DNA from: Bog-756 sp963841885
Lineage (GTDB): Bacteria > Actinomycetota > Acidimicrobiia > Acidimicrobiales > RAAP-2
Direction of reading: 5' to 3'
Assembly (NCBI GenBank): GCA_963841885.1
Contig: CAWJEK010000027.1
Location: 1-64,000 of the forward strand
DNA length: 64,000 nt
Part shown: in pieces, positions 52,501-61,112 of the stretch
Position numbering within the stretch: the stretch's first letter is position 1
How the letters are laid out: every line of letters starts with the position of its first letter
Program-made: the position numbers and the translations under genes
The notes under the pieces: generated by a model
Databases searched by the model: none
What the model was told of the DNA's origin: nothing
Seen by the model: only the letters and a program-made list of their open reading frames with translations

Positions 52501-53152
52501 CGTGACCGACCGACGTGGGCAGTTGCTCCAGCTCCACGCCGTGGAGGTCGAGTCGGCCGGGCGGCGCGTCCTCGGGCCCCTGAACCTGACCGTCGTCGGC
52601 GGTGTACCCCTCATGGTGACCGGGCCCTCGGGCTCGGGGAAGTCCCTGCTCTGTCTGGTGCTGGCGGGCGTCGTCGTGCCCACCCGCGGCCGGGTCACCC
52701 TCGACGGGCACGATCTGCACGATGGCGGTGACGCGTCGGTCGGTCTGGTGCTGCAGGACCACGGTCTCGTGGACGGACTGACAGCGGAGGAGAACGTCGC
52801 CCTCCCCCTGCAGTGTCGGGGGACGCCACCGCGGGAGATCGCCCGGCACTGCGAGGAGGCGCTGGCCTCGGTGGGCCTGGCGGCCGAACGTGGCCGACCG
52901 GTCGAACAGCTGTCCGGGGGTGAGCGCCAGAGGGTGGGGGTGGCCCGGGCGGTGGCCGGCGACCCGGACATCTTGGTGGCGGACGAACCGACGGCGGAGC
53001 TCGACCCGGAGAACCGGTCACGGGTCCTCGCGCTCCTGGCCGACCGGAGGGGAGGGACGGGGATCGTCGTGGTGGCGTCCGACGATCCCGAGGTCGTGTG
53101 GTCGTTCCCCCGTGTCGTCGTCCTGGCGGACGGCCGCATCGGGGCGGAGTGA
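52493..53152 (+). CDS. ABC transporter ATPase with canonical signature but no switch His
   Basis: A 219-residue nucleotide-binding subunit. Walker A GPSGSGKSLL near 42, Q-loop LVLQDHGLVDGLTAEENV, signature LSGGERQRVGVARA near 130, Walker B ILVADEPTAELDP near 153. The H-loop reads VVVASDDPEVVW, where the expected histidine (as in VTHD of its partner) is an aspartate. Its defects are complementary to those of the upstream ATPase, which keeps His but has lost the signature. Together they could form an asymmetric heterodimer driving the single permease. Confidence 0.88.
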   Translation: MTDVTDRRGQLLQLHAVEVESAGRRVLGPLNLTVVGGVPLMVTGPSGSGKSLLCLVLAGVVVPTRGRVTLDGHDLHDGGDASVGLVLQDHGLVDGLTAEENVALPLQCRGTPPREIARHCEEALASVGLAAERGRPVEQLSGGERQRVGVARAVAGDPDILVADEPTAELDPENRSRVLALLADRRGGTGIVVVASDDPEVVWSFPRVVVLADGRIGAE

Positions 53153-53287
53153 CCGGACGCCGGGATCCGTCCACCACTCCGGTCACCCAGCGCCCTGGTC
53201 CCCCATCGCCGGTCGACCCCGTCGGCCTAGGATGGGCTGGGATCTCCGCACGGACGTGAGGTCGCCCGATGAGTGGAGGCCCGGATC

Positions 53288-54056
53288 ATGGCACTCGAGG
53301 GGAAGGTGGCCATCGTCACCGGCGGCAATACCGGGATCGGCATGGCCATCGTTTCGGCCCTGGCGGCCGAGGGTGCCTCCGTCGTCATCGACTACGTCAG
53401 CGATCCGGACGCCACCGTGGCCCTGGAGAAACGGCTCCGGGACCTCGGGGACAAGGTGACCGCGCTGGAGGCCGACGTGAGCCGGGTCGCCGATCTCCAG
53501 AAGCTGGTCGACTCCGCGGTGTCGACGTTCGGCCGGCTCGACATCATGGTGAACAATGCCGGGATCGAGACCCGCACATCGGTGCTCGACACCACCGAGG
53601 CCCAGTACGAGAGGGTGCTCGACGTCAACCTCAAGAGCGCGTTCTTCGGGACCCAGCTCGCCGCCCGCCAGATGATCGCCCAGGGTGACGGTGGTCGGAT
53701 CATCAACGTGACGTCGGTGCACGAGGACTGGCCGATGCCCGGAAACACGCCGTACTGCCTGTCCAAGGGCGGCATGCGGATGCTCACCCGGACCGCCGGC
53801 GTGGAACTCGCGCCCGCACGGCGTCCTCGTCGTCGGCGTGGGCCCGGGGGCCGTGGAGACGCCGATCAACACGGTGACGATGAGCGACCCGGTCGCGCTG
53901 AAGAAGCTCGACGACGCCATCCCCCTCGGGCGTCTGGCCAAGCCGGAGGAGATCGGCAGTGTGGTGGCGTTCCTGGCCGGTCCGGGGGCGAGCTATCTGA
54001 CCGCGACCACGGTGTTCGCCGATGGCGGGATCATGCAGGGGAGCCCGGGACTGTGA
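53288..54056 (+). CDS. SDR-family NAD(P)-dependent oxidoreductase (glucose 1-dehydrogenase-like), one frameshift
   Basis: Short-chain dehydrogenase of 255 residues after correction. It has the nucleotide-binding GGNTGIGMAI near 13, NNAGIET near 90, catalytic Ser in NVTSVHEDWP, Tyr and Lys in YCLSKGG near 157, and the C-terminal PEEIGSVVAFLAGPGASYLTATTVFADGG. An extra C at about 53815 breaks the frame at VELAP/HGVLVVGVGPG. The pattern is that of glucose 1-dehydrogenase-like members, but the substrate is not defined. RBS upstream is weak. Confidence 0.88.
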
Positions 54057-54125
54057 CCCGGATCCGATGGACCTCCACGATCCGCGTGCCGTCGCCCCCC
54101 GCCGCCTCCGCCCGGGGAGGCGACC

Positions 54126-54557
54126 ATGGCTAGGACCGCTCGGGTCGGGGGGACGAGCCGCGACGGACCACAGACCGGCGCCGGATCATTCTTCAACGCA
54201 CTGGCGGCGGAGGAGGGTCAGCCGTTGCTCGAGGGGGAGGCCGGTACCCTCCGGTTCGACCTGACGGGTGGCGCCAAACTCGAACGCTGGTACGTGACGG
54301 TGTCCGACGGCACCATCACCGCGTCGCGTCGGGGAGGCCGGGTCGACACCGTGGTACGGGTGGGCCAGGACCTGTTCGACCAGATCATCCGGGGGACGCA
54401 GAACGCCATGGCGTCCCAACTGCGGGGTTCGGTGGAGGTCGAGGGCGACCTCCACCTGATGATGGTCTTCCAGCGTCTCTTTCCGGGGCCGCCGTCATCG
54501 ACCGGGCGGCGCGACCCCATCGAGGGCCGGACCGTGACGGACAGGAGCCGGCGATGA
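54126..54557 (+). CDS. SCP2-like sterol/lipid-binding domain protein
   Basis: A 143-residue protein whose middle (about residues 20-115) looks like an SCP2 domain: LEGEAGTLRFDLTGGAKLERWYVTVSDGTITASRRGG, then VDTVVRVGQDLFDQIIRGTQNAMASQLRGSVEVEGDLHLMMVFQRLFPG. Such domains bind hydrophobic ligands. It overlaps the glycogen-debranching-type gene by four bases. Pairing a lipid-binding domain with a glucosidase is unexpected, and its role is unknown. Confidence 0.75.
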   Translation: MARTARVGGTSRDGPQTGAGSFFNALAAEEGQPLLEGEAGTLRFDLTGGAKLERWYVTVSDGTITASRRGGRVDTVVRVGQDLFDQIIRGTQNAMASQLRGSVEVEGDLHLMMVFQRLFPGPPSSTGRRDPIEGRTVTDRSRR

Positions 54558-56623
54558 GCGGACAGCTGGTGCAGATCCTCGAGGGCAACACGTTCGTCGT
54601 GAGTGACCGCAACGGCGACATCGAGGCGTCCCTCACCGATCCGACCGGACTGTTCTCGTTCGACACCCGGTTCCTGTCCACCTGGGTGCTCACCCTCGAC
54701 GGCGAGCGACTGAACGCCCTGTCCGCCGACGACCTGCAGTACTTCCAGACCCGGTTCTTCCTGGTGCCCGGCACCGGGACCGTCTATGTGGACGCCGATC
54801 TCTCGGTGATCCGCGAACGCGACGTCGGTGCCGGCTTCCGGGAGTCCATCCGCATCCTCAACCACAAGCTCGAACCCGTCACCCTGACCGTGCGCATCGA
54901 GGCGGCCAGCGACTTCGCCGACCTGTTCGAGGTCAAGGACGCCCTGGCCAAGAAGGGTGCCTACCGGTCGACCGTCGAACGGGGTGCGCTCGTGCTCGGC
55001 TACGAGCGGGAGACCTACCGGCGGGAGACCCGGATCACCTCCTCCGCACCGGCGACCGTGGACGGAGGGGGCCTCACCTTCGAGGTGACCGTTCCCGCCC
55101 ACGGCCACTGGGAGACGGTGCTGGAGGTCGCCACCGTGCTGCCCGGCCTGGAGCCGGGCGACCGCGCCGGGAGCGCCCGCCGGGCGGGGCCGACGCACGA
55201 CATGGCCCGCGGTCTGGAGAAGTGGATCGGTCGGGCCCCGAGGCTCGAGAGCGACGACGAGGAACTGAAGGCCACCTACGCGCGGAGTCTGGTCGACCTG
55301 GCCGCCCTGCGGTTCTCGCCCCGCACCATGACGGCGCACTCGCTGCCCGCCGCCGGGCTGCCCTGGTTCATGACCATCTTCGGGCGCGACAGCATCCTCA
55401 CCAGTCTGCAGTCGATCGCCTTCACGCCCGAACTGGCGGCCACGACCCTGCGGATCCTCGGCGAGCGCCAGGGCACGAGGGTCGACGACTTCCGTGACGA
55501 GGACCCGGGGCGGATCCTCCACGAGATGCGCTTCGGCGAGATGACGGCGTTCGAGGAGCGTCCCCACTCGCCCTACTACGGCTGCGCCGATGCCACCCCC
55601 CTCTACGTGGTGCTGCTCGACGAGTACGAGCGCTGGACGGGTGACACCAAGCTGGTCCGGAGTCTCGAGCCCCAGGCCAGGGCGGCGCTGCGGTGGATCG
55701 ACGAGTACGCCAACCTCCAGGGCAACGGCTACATCGCCTACCAGCGCCGCAACGAGGAGACCGGTCTCGAGAACCAGTGCTGGAAGGACTCGTGGGATTC
55801 GATCTCCCACCACGACGGAACGCTGCCCGGATTCCCCCGGGCCACGTGTGAACTGCAGGGGTACGCCTATGACGCCAAGGTGCGGGGCGCCCGCCTGGCC
55901 CGCCGGGTATGGCGCGACGAGGCCTTCGCCGTGCAGCTCGAGTCCGAGGCAGCCGACCTGAAGCGCCGGTTCAACCGGGACTTCTGGGTGGCCGACGGAG
56001 GGTACTTCGCGGTGGCGCTCGACATGGACGGGCGACAGGTCGACACCCTCACGTCCAACAACGGACATCTGCTCTGGAGCGGCATCGTCGACAGGTCCAA
56101 GGCCAAACAGGTGGTCGAGAACCTGATGGGGCCCAGGCTCTACTCCGGTTGGGGCGTCCGCACGCTGGCGGACGGGGAGATGCGCTTCAACCCCATCGGC
56201 TACCACGTCGGGACCATCTGGCCCTTCGACAACTCCTTCATCGCCTGGGGCCTCCGACGCTACGGCTTCAAGGAGGAGGCGGCGCGGATCGCCGAAGGTA
56301 TCCTCCACGCGGCCACGTACTTCGACGGCCGGCTGCCCGAGGCGTTCGGTGGCTACCCCCGCGCGATGACGCGCTACCCGGTGCAGTACCCGACGGCCTG
56401 CTCACCCCAGGCGTGGTCCACCGGGGCCCCGCTCCTGTTCCTGCGGACCATGCTCGGTCTCGAGCCGCTCGACGACCACCTCATCGTGGATCCGGCCATC
56501 CCGGCCGGCATCGGCAGCATCGCCCTGTTGGACATCCCCGGGCGGTGGGGTCGGATGGACGCCTTCGGACGGGGCCGGGTCGATACCTCGGGTGAGCGGA
56601 CGCGGGCCCGCCGACGGAAGTGA
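54554..56623 (+). CDS. Amylo-alpha-1,6-glucosidase-type glycogen debranching enzyme
   Basis: A 689-residue cytoplasmic glycoside hydrolase of the amylo-alpha-1,6-glucosidase type. The N-terminal domain (about 1-215) has SDRNGDIEASLTDPTGLFSFDTRFLSTW; the (alpha/alpha)6 catalytic domain has RSLVDLAALRF, LPWFMTIFGRDSILTSLQS (substrate pocket and Asp), YGCADATPLYVVLLDEY, and ENQCWKDSWDSISHHDG. ATGA overlap with the SCP2-like gene and GTGA overlap with the VOC gene show a coupled operon. It probably trims branch points of glycogen or a similar glucan; exact glucan not determined. Confidence 0.88.
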   Translation: MSGQLVQILEGNTFVVSDRNGDIEASLTDPTGLFSFDTRFLSTWVLTLDGERLNALSADDLQYFQTRFFLVPGTGTVYVDADLSVIRERDVGAGFRESIRILNHKLEPVTLTVRIEAASDFADLFEVKDALAKKGAYRSTVERGALVLGYERETYRRETRITSSAPATVDGGGLTFEVTVPAHGHWETVLEVATVLPGLEPGDRAGSARRAGPTHDMARGLEKWIGRAPRLESDDEELKATYARSLVDLAALRFSPRTMTAHSLPAAGLPWFMTIFGRDSILTSLQSIAFTPELAATTLRILGERQGTRVDDFRDEDPGRILHEMRFGEMTAFEERPHSPYYGCADATPLYVVLLDEYERWTGDTKLVRSLEPQARAALRWIDEYANLQGNGYIAYQRRNEETGLENQCWKDSWDSISHHDGTLPGFPRATCELQGYAYDAKVRGARLARRVWRDEAFAVQLESEAADLKRRFNRDFWVADGGYFAVALDMDGRQVDTLTSNNGHLLWSGIVDRSKAKQVVENLMGPRLYSGWGVRTLADGEMRFNPIGYHVGTIWPFDNSFIAWGLRRYGFKEEAARIAEGILHAATYFDGRLPEAFGGYPRAMTRYPVQYPTACSPQAWSTGAPLLFLRTMLGLEPLDDHLIVDPAIPAGIGSIALLDIPGRWGRMDAFGRGRVDTSGERTRARRRK

Positions 56624-57102
56624 CGACGTCCGGAGCCAGCGGGCACGACCACCTCGCCGGTGGACCCGTCCTCAACCATGTGGCGATCAGCGTGGACGCC
56701 GACGTCATGGACGACGACGGCCGGGCCGCCCTGGTCGCCTTCTTCGACGCCGTGTTCGGCTGGACCGAAGGCGACAATTCGACCGAGCTGGGTAATCCGC
56801 TCATCATCTACACCGGTCAGCTCCGCCAGTACCTCTACTTCCTGCCGGCGGCGGGGGAGTTCCTGCGGGCTCCCCGACTCGACCACATCGGGGTGGAGGT
56901 GGCGTCGCTGGCCGAACTGCGGGGGATCGTCGGGCGGGCCCGAGCCTTCCAGGCCGGTGACGACCGTGTGACGGTGATCGACGAGGACGAGATGATCACG
57001 CACGGCCCCAGGACCGACTTCGTCCTCACCCACGCCTACGTCGGCTTCCTGCTGCCCCTGCTCATCGAACTCCAGCACCTCGAGGCGCGGGACCGCTCCT
57101 GA
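56620..57102 (+). CDS. VOC-family glyoxalase-like protein
   Basis: A 160-residue VOC protein: VLNHVAISVDADVMDDDGRAALVAFFDAVFGWTEGDNSTELGNPLIIYTGQ, then LDHIGVEVASLAELRGIVGRA and a C-terminal metal-type pattern LLIELQHLE. The longer spacing of motifs differs from the VOC protein at 47384. GTG start overlaps the debranching gene by four bases. Function unknown; ligand not indicated. Confidence 0.72.
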   Translation: MTTSGASGHDHLAGGPVLNHVAISVDADVMDDDGRAALVAFFDAVFGWTEGDNSTELGNPLIIYTGQLRQYLYFLPAAGEFLRAPRLDHIGVEVASLAELRGIVGRARAFQAGDDRVTVIDEDEMITHGPRTDFVLTHAYVGFLLPLLIELQHLEARDRS

Positions 57103-57157
57103 ACGGAGACGGTGCCTGAACCACGCCACCGGGTCCGCGGTCTGGGAGGCTGCGGAC

Positions 57158-57727
57158 ATGCCAGGAGGAGACACACCCGGTCGGAACGCGTCCGAGGAGG
57201 AGCGGACAGCCTGGTCGTTCTCGTTGCTGTTGACCGCCGATGACCTGCCCGGCGGCGGATGGCGGGTCATCGAGGAGCGGTCGTGGCCGACGGGGCAGCG
57301 CGCTGCCGCCCGGGCGGAGAGCCGGCGGGCGGCGGATTCGGGCGGCATGACGGCCTGGCGCAAACTGGTCGGACCCGATCACGGCGAGGCCTGGGTGGAG
57401 GTCGTGCCCTACGCCTCCGCAGCGGACGCCCTGGTGTCCCGGGACGGGGTCTCGACCTACTTCGTGGGCGTGGTGCCCGAGGGCGAGACGATCGTCGAGG
57501 AGCGGGTCGAGGTCCGACCGGTCAGCGGCCTGGTGGATCCGTGGATCCTGGACAAGACCACGTCCGGAGCGGCGGGTGACCGCCGGGCCCGCACGGTGGC
57601 CGGGGCCCTGGGGTCGGCGCTGGTGCTGACCTGTCTGGCCGGCCCGGTCGACCGCTGGACGTGGGAGGACGTCCTGGGCCTGGCCGCCCTCCAGGCGGAC
57701 CGGATCGCCCGATCCATCAGTTCCTGA
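57158..57727 (+). CDS. Conserved hypothetical protein
   Basis: I do not recognise this 189-residue product. It has a basic/acidic N-terminus (EEERTAWSFSLLLTADDLPGGGWRVIEERSWPTG), a beta-rich centre (HGEAWVEVVPYASAADALVSRDGVSTYFVGVVPEGETIVEERVEV) and an amphipathic helical C-terminus (VDRWTWEDVLGLAALQADRIARSI). No signal peptide, TM segment or metal site is evident. It may be the last gene of the SCP2/debranching/VOC operon, with 55 bases before it. It converges with the thiolase-like gene across a terminator hairpin. Confidence 0.55.
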   Translation: MPGGDTPGRNASEEERTAWSFSLLLTADDLPGGGWRVIEERSWPTGQRAAARAESRRAADSGGMTAWRKLVGPDHGEAWVEVVPYASAADALVSRDGVSTYFVGVVPEGETIVEERVEVRPVSGLVDPWILDKTTSGAAGDRRARTVAGALGSALVLTCLAGPVDRWTWEDVLGLAALQADRIARSISS

Positions 57728-57736
57728 GACGGCGGC

Positions 57737-57750
57737 GGGGCCTTCGCCCC
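57737..57750. terminator. Hairpin between convergent hypothetical and thiolase genes
   Basis: GGGGC-CTTC-GCCCC (57737-57750) is a 5-bp stem with a stable tetraloop-like CTTC, located between two stop codons 40 bases apart. No U-tract. A bidirectional terminator is likely but the stem is short. Confidence 0.4.
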
Positions 57751-57767
57751 CCGGTAGCGCTGTCTCG

Positions 57768-58934
57768 TCAGGTGATCGGATCGAGGGAGCTGGCGACGGC
57801 CCAGGTGCTGAAGTACTGGTTGTTCGCCCCGTAGGCCATCCCGATGGCGACCTTGGCTCCGTCCACCTGGTGCTCGCCGGCGGCCCCCCGGACCTGGTTG
57901 GCCGCCTCGGCGAAGCGCAGCAGGCCGGACGCCCCGATGGGATTGCTGGAGAGGACACCACCCGACGCATTGACCGGCAGCGCTCCGGTGAGCTCCGTGG
58001 TGCCGTCGTCGACCATCTTCCACCCCTCGCCCTCCTCGGCCAGGCCGAAGGCCTCGAGCCAGATCGGCTCCAGCCAGGAGAACGGGACATACAACTCGGC
58101 GGTGTCGATCTGGCGGCGTGGATCGGTGATCCCGGCGGCACGGTAGACGTCGTCGGCGCACCGGAGGGCGGCGGCGGGGCGTACCGGGTCCCGGCCGGGG
58201 AAGCTCGGTGGCTCGGAGCGGGACGACGACGCCAGGATCCATGCCGGAGGCCGTCCGGCCGCCGCCGCGGCGTTGGCCCCGTCCTCGTCGGTGATGACCA
58301 CGGCGCAGGCCCCGTCGGAACTCGGACAGGACTCCAGGAACCGGGTGGGCTCCCACATCATCGGGGACTCCTTGACCTTCTCGATCGAGATGTCCTCGAT
58401 CTTGAGGTGGGCATAGGGATTCTTGAGTGCGTTCAGCCGGTCCTTGACCGCCACCTTCCAACCGATGTGCTCCGGTGCCCCGCTGCGCTGGATGTACGCG
58501 CGGATGAACGGGGCGAAGGCGCCGCCGGCCCCGAGGGAAGCGCCCTTGCCGCTACCCAGGGCGAACTGGGCATTTCCCTCGGACTGCTTCTCGAAGGCGA
58601 CGGCCAGGACCGTGCGGTGCTTGCCGGCCTGCACGTGGGAGGCGGCGACGATGGCGGTGGTGCCCCCCACCGAACCGGCGGTGTGCACCCGGAACATGGG
58701 CTTGCCGACGGCACCGAGGGCGTCGGAGAGGTACAGCTCCGGCTTCATCACGCCCTCGAAGAGATCGGGGGCCTTGCCGAGCACGACGGCGTCGATGTCG
58801 TCGAGGGTCATCTGGGCGTCGTCGAGGGCACGGAACACGGCTTCCCGGACGAGACCCCCGAACGACACGTCGAGGCGTCGTGACTTGTGGTGGGTCTGGC
58901 CGACACCGACGACGGCGACAGGTGGAGTGCTCAC
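57768..58934 (-). CDS. Thiolase-superfamily (SCPx-like) protein
   Basis: A 388-residue thiolase-like protein of the SCP2-thiolase/lipid-transfer group. It has VGVGQTHHKS, FRVHTAGSVGGTTAIVAASHVQAG near 85 (Ser takes the place of the usual active-site Cys; no free Cys is seen at the motif), SCPSSDGACAVVITDED, and LPVNASGGVLSSNPIGASGLLRFAEA with the C-terminal histidine region. GTG at 58934 overlaps the stop of the upstream thiolase by four bases. Together with it and the DUF35 protein, it probably forms one thiolase complex. Substrate may be a steroid-like or fatty side chain; not shown. Confidence 0.8.
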   Translation of the reverse strand: MSTPPVAVVGVGQTHHKSRRLDVSFGGLVREAVFRALDDAQMTLDDIDAVVLGKAPDLFEGVMKPELYLSDALGAVGKPMFRVHTAGSVGGTTAIVAASHVQAGKHRTVLAVAFEKQSEGNAQFALGSGKGASLGAGGAFAPFIRAYIQRSGAPEHIGWKVAVKDRLNALKNPYAHLKIEDISIEKVKESPMMWEPTRFLESCPSSDGACAVVITDEDGANAAAAAGRPPAWILASSSRSEPPSFPGRDPVRPAAALRCADDVYRAAGITDPRRQIDTAELYVPFSWLEPIWLEAFGLAEEGEGWKMVDDGTTELTGALPVNASGGVLSSNPIGASGLLRFAEAANQVRGAAGEHQVDGAKVAIGMAYGANNQYFSTWAVASSLDPIT

Positions 58935-59960
58935 GACCGTCCCTCCAGGATGCAGACGAGATTCTGTTGCAGGCACGGCCCGGAGGTCGCATGGGCGAGG
59001 GCCCGGGTGCCGCCCGTGAAGATGTGGTCGGCGGCGTAGCCCACCCGGCACAGCCCCGTCGCCATGATGGGGTTCTCCTTCAGGGCACCGCCGGAGGCGT
59101 TCACGGTCACATCGTCACCCAGTCCGAGGACGTGGCGCAGGAGCAGCTCCTCGTGGGTGAAGGCCGCCTGGAGCTCGGCCACCTCGACCGGGGCGTCGGC
59201 GAGACCGGCCGCCTCGGCCGCGATCCGGGTGGAGGGTGAATCGTCCAGCGCCCGGAACGACGGATTGTGGCACTCGGTCCGGTGGTCGAACCCGGTGATG
59301 TACGCCGGTCGGTCCACGAGCCGGCGGGCCCGGTCACCGGTCGCCAGCACCATGGCCGCCGCCCCGTCGGTGATCGGGGGTACGTCGTGGCGACGGAGCG
59401 GTTGGCGGACGTACTCCTCGGCGAGCAGCGTCTCGACATCACCGCGTCCGCGGGACCGCACCGCCACCTCGGCCATCCGGCGTTCGTCGGCGATTCCCGC
59501 GGCGATGACCGCACGTGGCCTGGAGCGCGCCGAAGGTGAGCGGGTCGGCGCCCAGCGGCGCCAGGAAGTACGGGTCCATCTCCATGGGGTAGATGAGCGC
59601 CGGGTCGCCCGTGGAGGAGCGCCCGGAGCCGGTGACCACGGCGACCTCGATGTCGCCTTCCTGGAGACGGAGCCAGGCCTCGTAGAGGGCCCAGGCTCCG
59701 TCCATCTCCACGTGGGAGTCGCGTTTGGGTGGCCACGTGCCGATGGCATCGAGGTTGGAGACGAAGGAGAAGGCCTGGCCGGTGATGTAGTCGCAGCTGC
59801 CCAGGCAGGTGAAGTCGATGTCGGCCCGTCCCAATCCGAGGGGGGTGATGGCGCCGGTGATGGCGTCCATCAGCAGCTGGGTCTCGGACTTGTCGGTGTG
59901 CCGGACCATGGGGGTCCGGGCCCAGCCGATGACGGCGATGTCGGTGGAAGGGGTGTTCAC
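58931..59960 (-). CDS. Thiolase-superfamily protein, one frameshift
   Basis: A 342-residue thiolase-like protein after correction. It begins VNTPSTDIAVIGWARTPMVRH, has TCLGSCDYITGQAFSFVSNLDAIG near 50, VAVVTGSGRSSTGDPAL, ITDGAAAMVLATG, and VTVNASGGALKENPIMATGLCRVG near the C-terminus. An extra base at about 59516 breaks the frame between GALQA and RAVIAAGIADERRMAEV. The usual active-site cysteine motif is not obvious (as in DUF35-associated thiolases). It overlaps the downstream thiolase by four bases and starts two bases after the DUF35 gene. Confidence 0.82.
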
Positions 59961-59962
59961 GG

Positions 59963-60949
59963 TCAGAAGATCCTGTTCACGAGGTCGGGGTCGTCGATGT
60001 CGGGTTCGCCGTTGGGGATCCAGCCGAGGAGCGAACCCCAGCTCCCGCCCATCCCACCGCCGTCCTCGGTCTCCTCGGCGGGCGACGCCCACACGGCGTC
60101 GACCCGCTGGCCCACGTGCACCTCGTCGGCGGGCAGTTCGATGACCGCCGAGTAGGGGATCACGACGTCGGTATCGTCGAGCAGGACGAACGCCCGGACG
60201 AACGGCTCGGTCTCGGTCTGGCCCGGGTACTGCACCGGGGTGACGATGGCGAAGTTGGTGATGGTTCCTTTGTGGGGCAGGTCGACCTCGCGGTCCGGGC
60301 CGAGTTCGATGGCGTCCACGGGACAGAGGCCCCGACCACCCGCATAGACGCGCCCGCAGGCCGGGCAGCTCAGTCCGAGCAGCCGGTGTTCCCGGGACGC
60401 CTCGGTGGCCCGGTCGGCCGCCTCGGGCACGGGGTTCCGGTAGGTGATCGAGGCCAGGTAGTCCATACGGGTGACGGGCTCGGTCGCCGCCCCGGCATCG
60501 ACACCATCGGTCGCCGGGACCTCGCCCGCCTGGAAACAGACGATGTCGTCGATGCGACCGGCACGGGTACCCCGCCACCGGGGCGCCACCCGCATGCCGT
60601 CGGCCATGCCCTCCGGACCGCCGCTGTCGACGGCATGCAGGAGGGGTGTCGTCGCACCGTCGAGGCGGATGAGAGCGAAGGCGAACGGTCGGTCGAGGGG
60701 ATGTTGCTCGGACGGGTTCGCCACCCAGGTCCAGGACTCCACCGTGCCCGCCGGCCCGACCTCCACGAACTCGAGGGGGAGTTCGGCGCCGGTCGAGGGG
60801 TCCCACTCCATCGGAGGCACGAGTACGTCGTCACGGCAGCGGATGCCCAGGACCTTCTTCTCGGTGAGGGCCGTCATGAACGCCCCGACCACCGGCCCGA
60901 GGGAGCGCTTGTACGGGAAGGTGATGGTGCTTTCGACGAATCGGGTCAT
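59963..60949 (-). CDS. DUF35 (OB-fold/zinc ribbon) acyl-CoA-associated protein
   Basis: A 328-residue protein with two DUF35 units. The N-terminal part includes KKVLGIRCRDDVLVPPM, lacking the second Cys pair of a ribbon; the C-terminal half has CPACGRVYAGGRGLCP (zinc ribbon) followed by GTITNFAIVTPVQYPGQTETEPFVRAFVLLDDTD (OB fold). Such subunits pair with thiolase- or hydratase-type partners (for example ChsH2 and Ltp2 in steroid side-chain removal). It has GAGGGAGCC upstream. It is the first gene of DUF35-thiolase-thiolase. Confidence 0.85.
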   Translation of the reverse strand: MTRFVESTITFPYKRSLGPVVGAFMTALTEKKVLGIRCRDDVLVPPMEWDPSTGAELPLEFVEVGPAGTVESWTWVANPSEQHPLDRPFAFALIRLDGATTPLLHAVDSGGPEGMADGMRVAPRWRGTRAGRIDDIVCFQAGEVPATDGVDAGAATEPVTRMDYLASITYRNPVPEAADRATEASREHRLLGLSCPACGRVYAGGRGLCPVDAIELGPDREVDLPHKGTITNFAIVTPVQYPGQTETEPFVRAFVLLDDTDVVIPYSAVIELPADEVHVGQRVDAVWASPAEETEDGGGMGGSWGSLLGWIPNGEPDIDDPDLVNRIF

Positions 60950-61112
60950 CGGCTCCCTCTGGTCGCGGTCGGTGGGCCATCAGATCGGCGAACCGACCCA
61001 CCTCCCTTACTTATCAGCCTTTCGGGGTGGGGTGCACCGTCGAGGTCGGCGTCGTCGTCGGATTCCGGTCGAGTCGACCGCGGAGTGCACGGCCCGCCAC
61101 CGCGGCGCCGGA

